A stretch of DNA of 5,073 bases from Nitrososphaeraceae archaeon (GTDB lineage: Archaea; Thermoproteota; Nitrososphaeria; Nitrososphaerales; Nitrososphaeraceae): contig JASHSN010000512.1 of NCBI GenBank assembly GCA_030038695.1, positions 1-5,073 of the forward strand, given 5' to 3'. Both the position numbers and the translations under genes were made by a program. Shown piece by piece: positions 4,655 through 5,073 of the stretch (within the stretch, counting starts at the first letter, position 1; each line of letters starts with the position of its first letter). The notes under the pieces are model-generated. The model did no database searches, was not told the origin of the DNA, and saw only the letters and a program-made list of their open reading frames with translations.

Positions 4655-4905
4655 CAACCATTGTCAATATATCAAAGATGCTTTATAATATCCTCTTCTT
4701 TTTGTCATTGTAACGTGATTCAGAAAAGGCTATTGCCTTCAAAATCTCATGATATGCCATCTCATTTTCATCTCCTAATAGTTGGGACTTATTACCTAGG
4801 CAGCTTCGAGCTGAATACGTCTGGTAGATCCGTGAAGATCTTGAGATATGTCCCACTCTTCAATACTGCATATGTCAAACATAACAACCGTGCATGTCGA
4901 ATAAG
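4655..4905. other. Intergenic region with no supported gene
   Basis: These 251 bases separate the zinc-finger gene from the end of the Rieske gene. A 97-residue plus-strand frame (4661-4954) crosses them but runs antisense into the Rieske coding region and shows no domain. A 57-residue minus-strand frame (4683-4856, GTG start) ends in a plausible charged helix but has no other support. No tRNA, long inverted repeat or strong terminator was seen. Confidence 0.5.
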
Positions 4906-5073
4906 CTATTCCAGAAGGATATATACAAGGTTATTCTCTATTTTGGTTTTGTAGGTTTTCAGGGGCACTTCTGCAGGAAGATTCTGTGGAACACCGTCTT
5001 TCATATTAAAAGAAGACATGTGCAAAGGACATGTAATAGTTTCTTCCTCTTCATTCATAAATCCTGTTGACAA
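4906..5073 (-). CDS. Rieske [2Fe-2S] domain protein, C-terminal part
   Basis: The last 55 residues of a minus-strand gene are visible, ending in TAG at 4906; the N-terminus is off the right edge. They read as the second half of a Rieske domain: TITCPLHMSSFNM (12-24) contains the CxxH ligand pair (C15, H18), followed by KDGVPQNLPAEVPLKTY (25-41), the usual GxPxxxPAxxPLxxY segment, and a final beta-strand NLVYILLE. The first ligand pair (CxH) should lie about 15 residues before the visible start. The protein ends right after the Rieske fold, which suits a soluble Rieske ferredoxin such as those that pass electrons to oxygenases or a NirD-like subunit, although an N-terminal membrane anchor or additional domain cannot be excluded. 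It carries electrons; the partner is unknown. Confidence 0.85.
   Translation of the reverse strand: MSTGFMNEEEETITCPLHMSSFNMKDGVPQNLPAEVPLKTYKTKIENNLVYILLE

Noticed and set aside
4683..4856. 57-residue minus-strand frame with GTG start downstream of the Rieske gene
   Set aside because: The last 25 residues look like a charged helix, but there is no motif, ribosome-binding site or promoter to support it.
4661..4954. 97-residue plus-strand open frame
   Set aside because: Its last part is antisense to the Rieske domain, the composition is not protein-like, and no start signal was seen.

Overview
The window looks like chromosomal DNA of an archaeon, most likely an ammonia-oxidising member of the Nitrososphaeria (Thaumarchaeota, perhaps near Nitrososphaera or Nitrosocosmicus). 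The signs are a coenzyme F420 biosynthesis gene, archaeal-type LeuC and LeuD, an MJ1316/DUF504 domain protein, AT-rich TATA-like boxes about 26 bases before start codons, frequent TTG starts, and a Ser-rich secreted protein with an archaeal signal peptide. This assignment is inference from gene content, not a database match.

Layout. Bases 1-678 (minus) hold most of a CofE-type F420-0:L-glutamate ligase whose C-terminus lies off the left edge. A short divergent promoter region (679-772) separates it from a tight plus-strand operon. This consists of leuC (773-2047), leuD (2048-2551, starting on the base after the leuC stop) and a 72-residue MJ1316/DUF504 protein (2535-2753, overlapping leuD by 17 bases). 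The operon converges on a minus-strand gene (2800-3726) for a secreted Ser/Gly-rich protein with an 18-bp tandem repeat coding for its tail. U-tracts for both directions lie between them.

The right third is a patchwork of very small genes. It holds a 56-residue Cys/His protein (3852-4022, minus), a possible basic 67-residue protein diverging from it (4073-4276, plus), and a 53-residue TRASH-like zinc-finger protein (4493-4654, plus). The C-terminal half of a Rieske [2Fe-2S] protein (4906-5073, minus) runs off the right edge. The two zinc-finger genes and the two edge genes were found by direct translation.

How the genes fit together. LeuC and LeuD form the two-subunit isopropylmalate dehydratase of leucine synthesis. 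A basic residue in the LeuD specificity loop leaves open a second role with homoaconitate in lysine synthesis. The MJ1316 protein is tied to them by overlap, but a functional link is unknown. Nothing in the window shows a defence island, mobile element or CRISPR array. The most open questions are the variant CofE motif, the leu-MJ1316 coupling, the Met/His cluster of the surface protein, and the small zinc-finger proteins.
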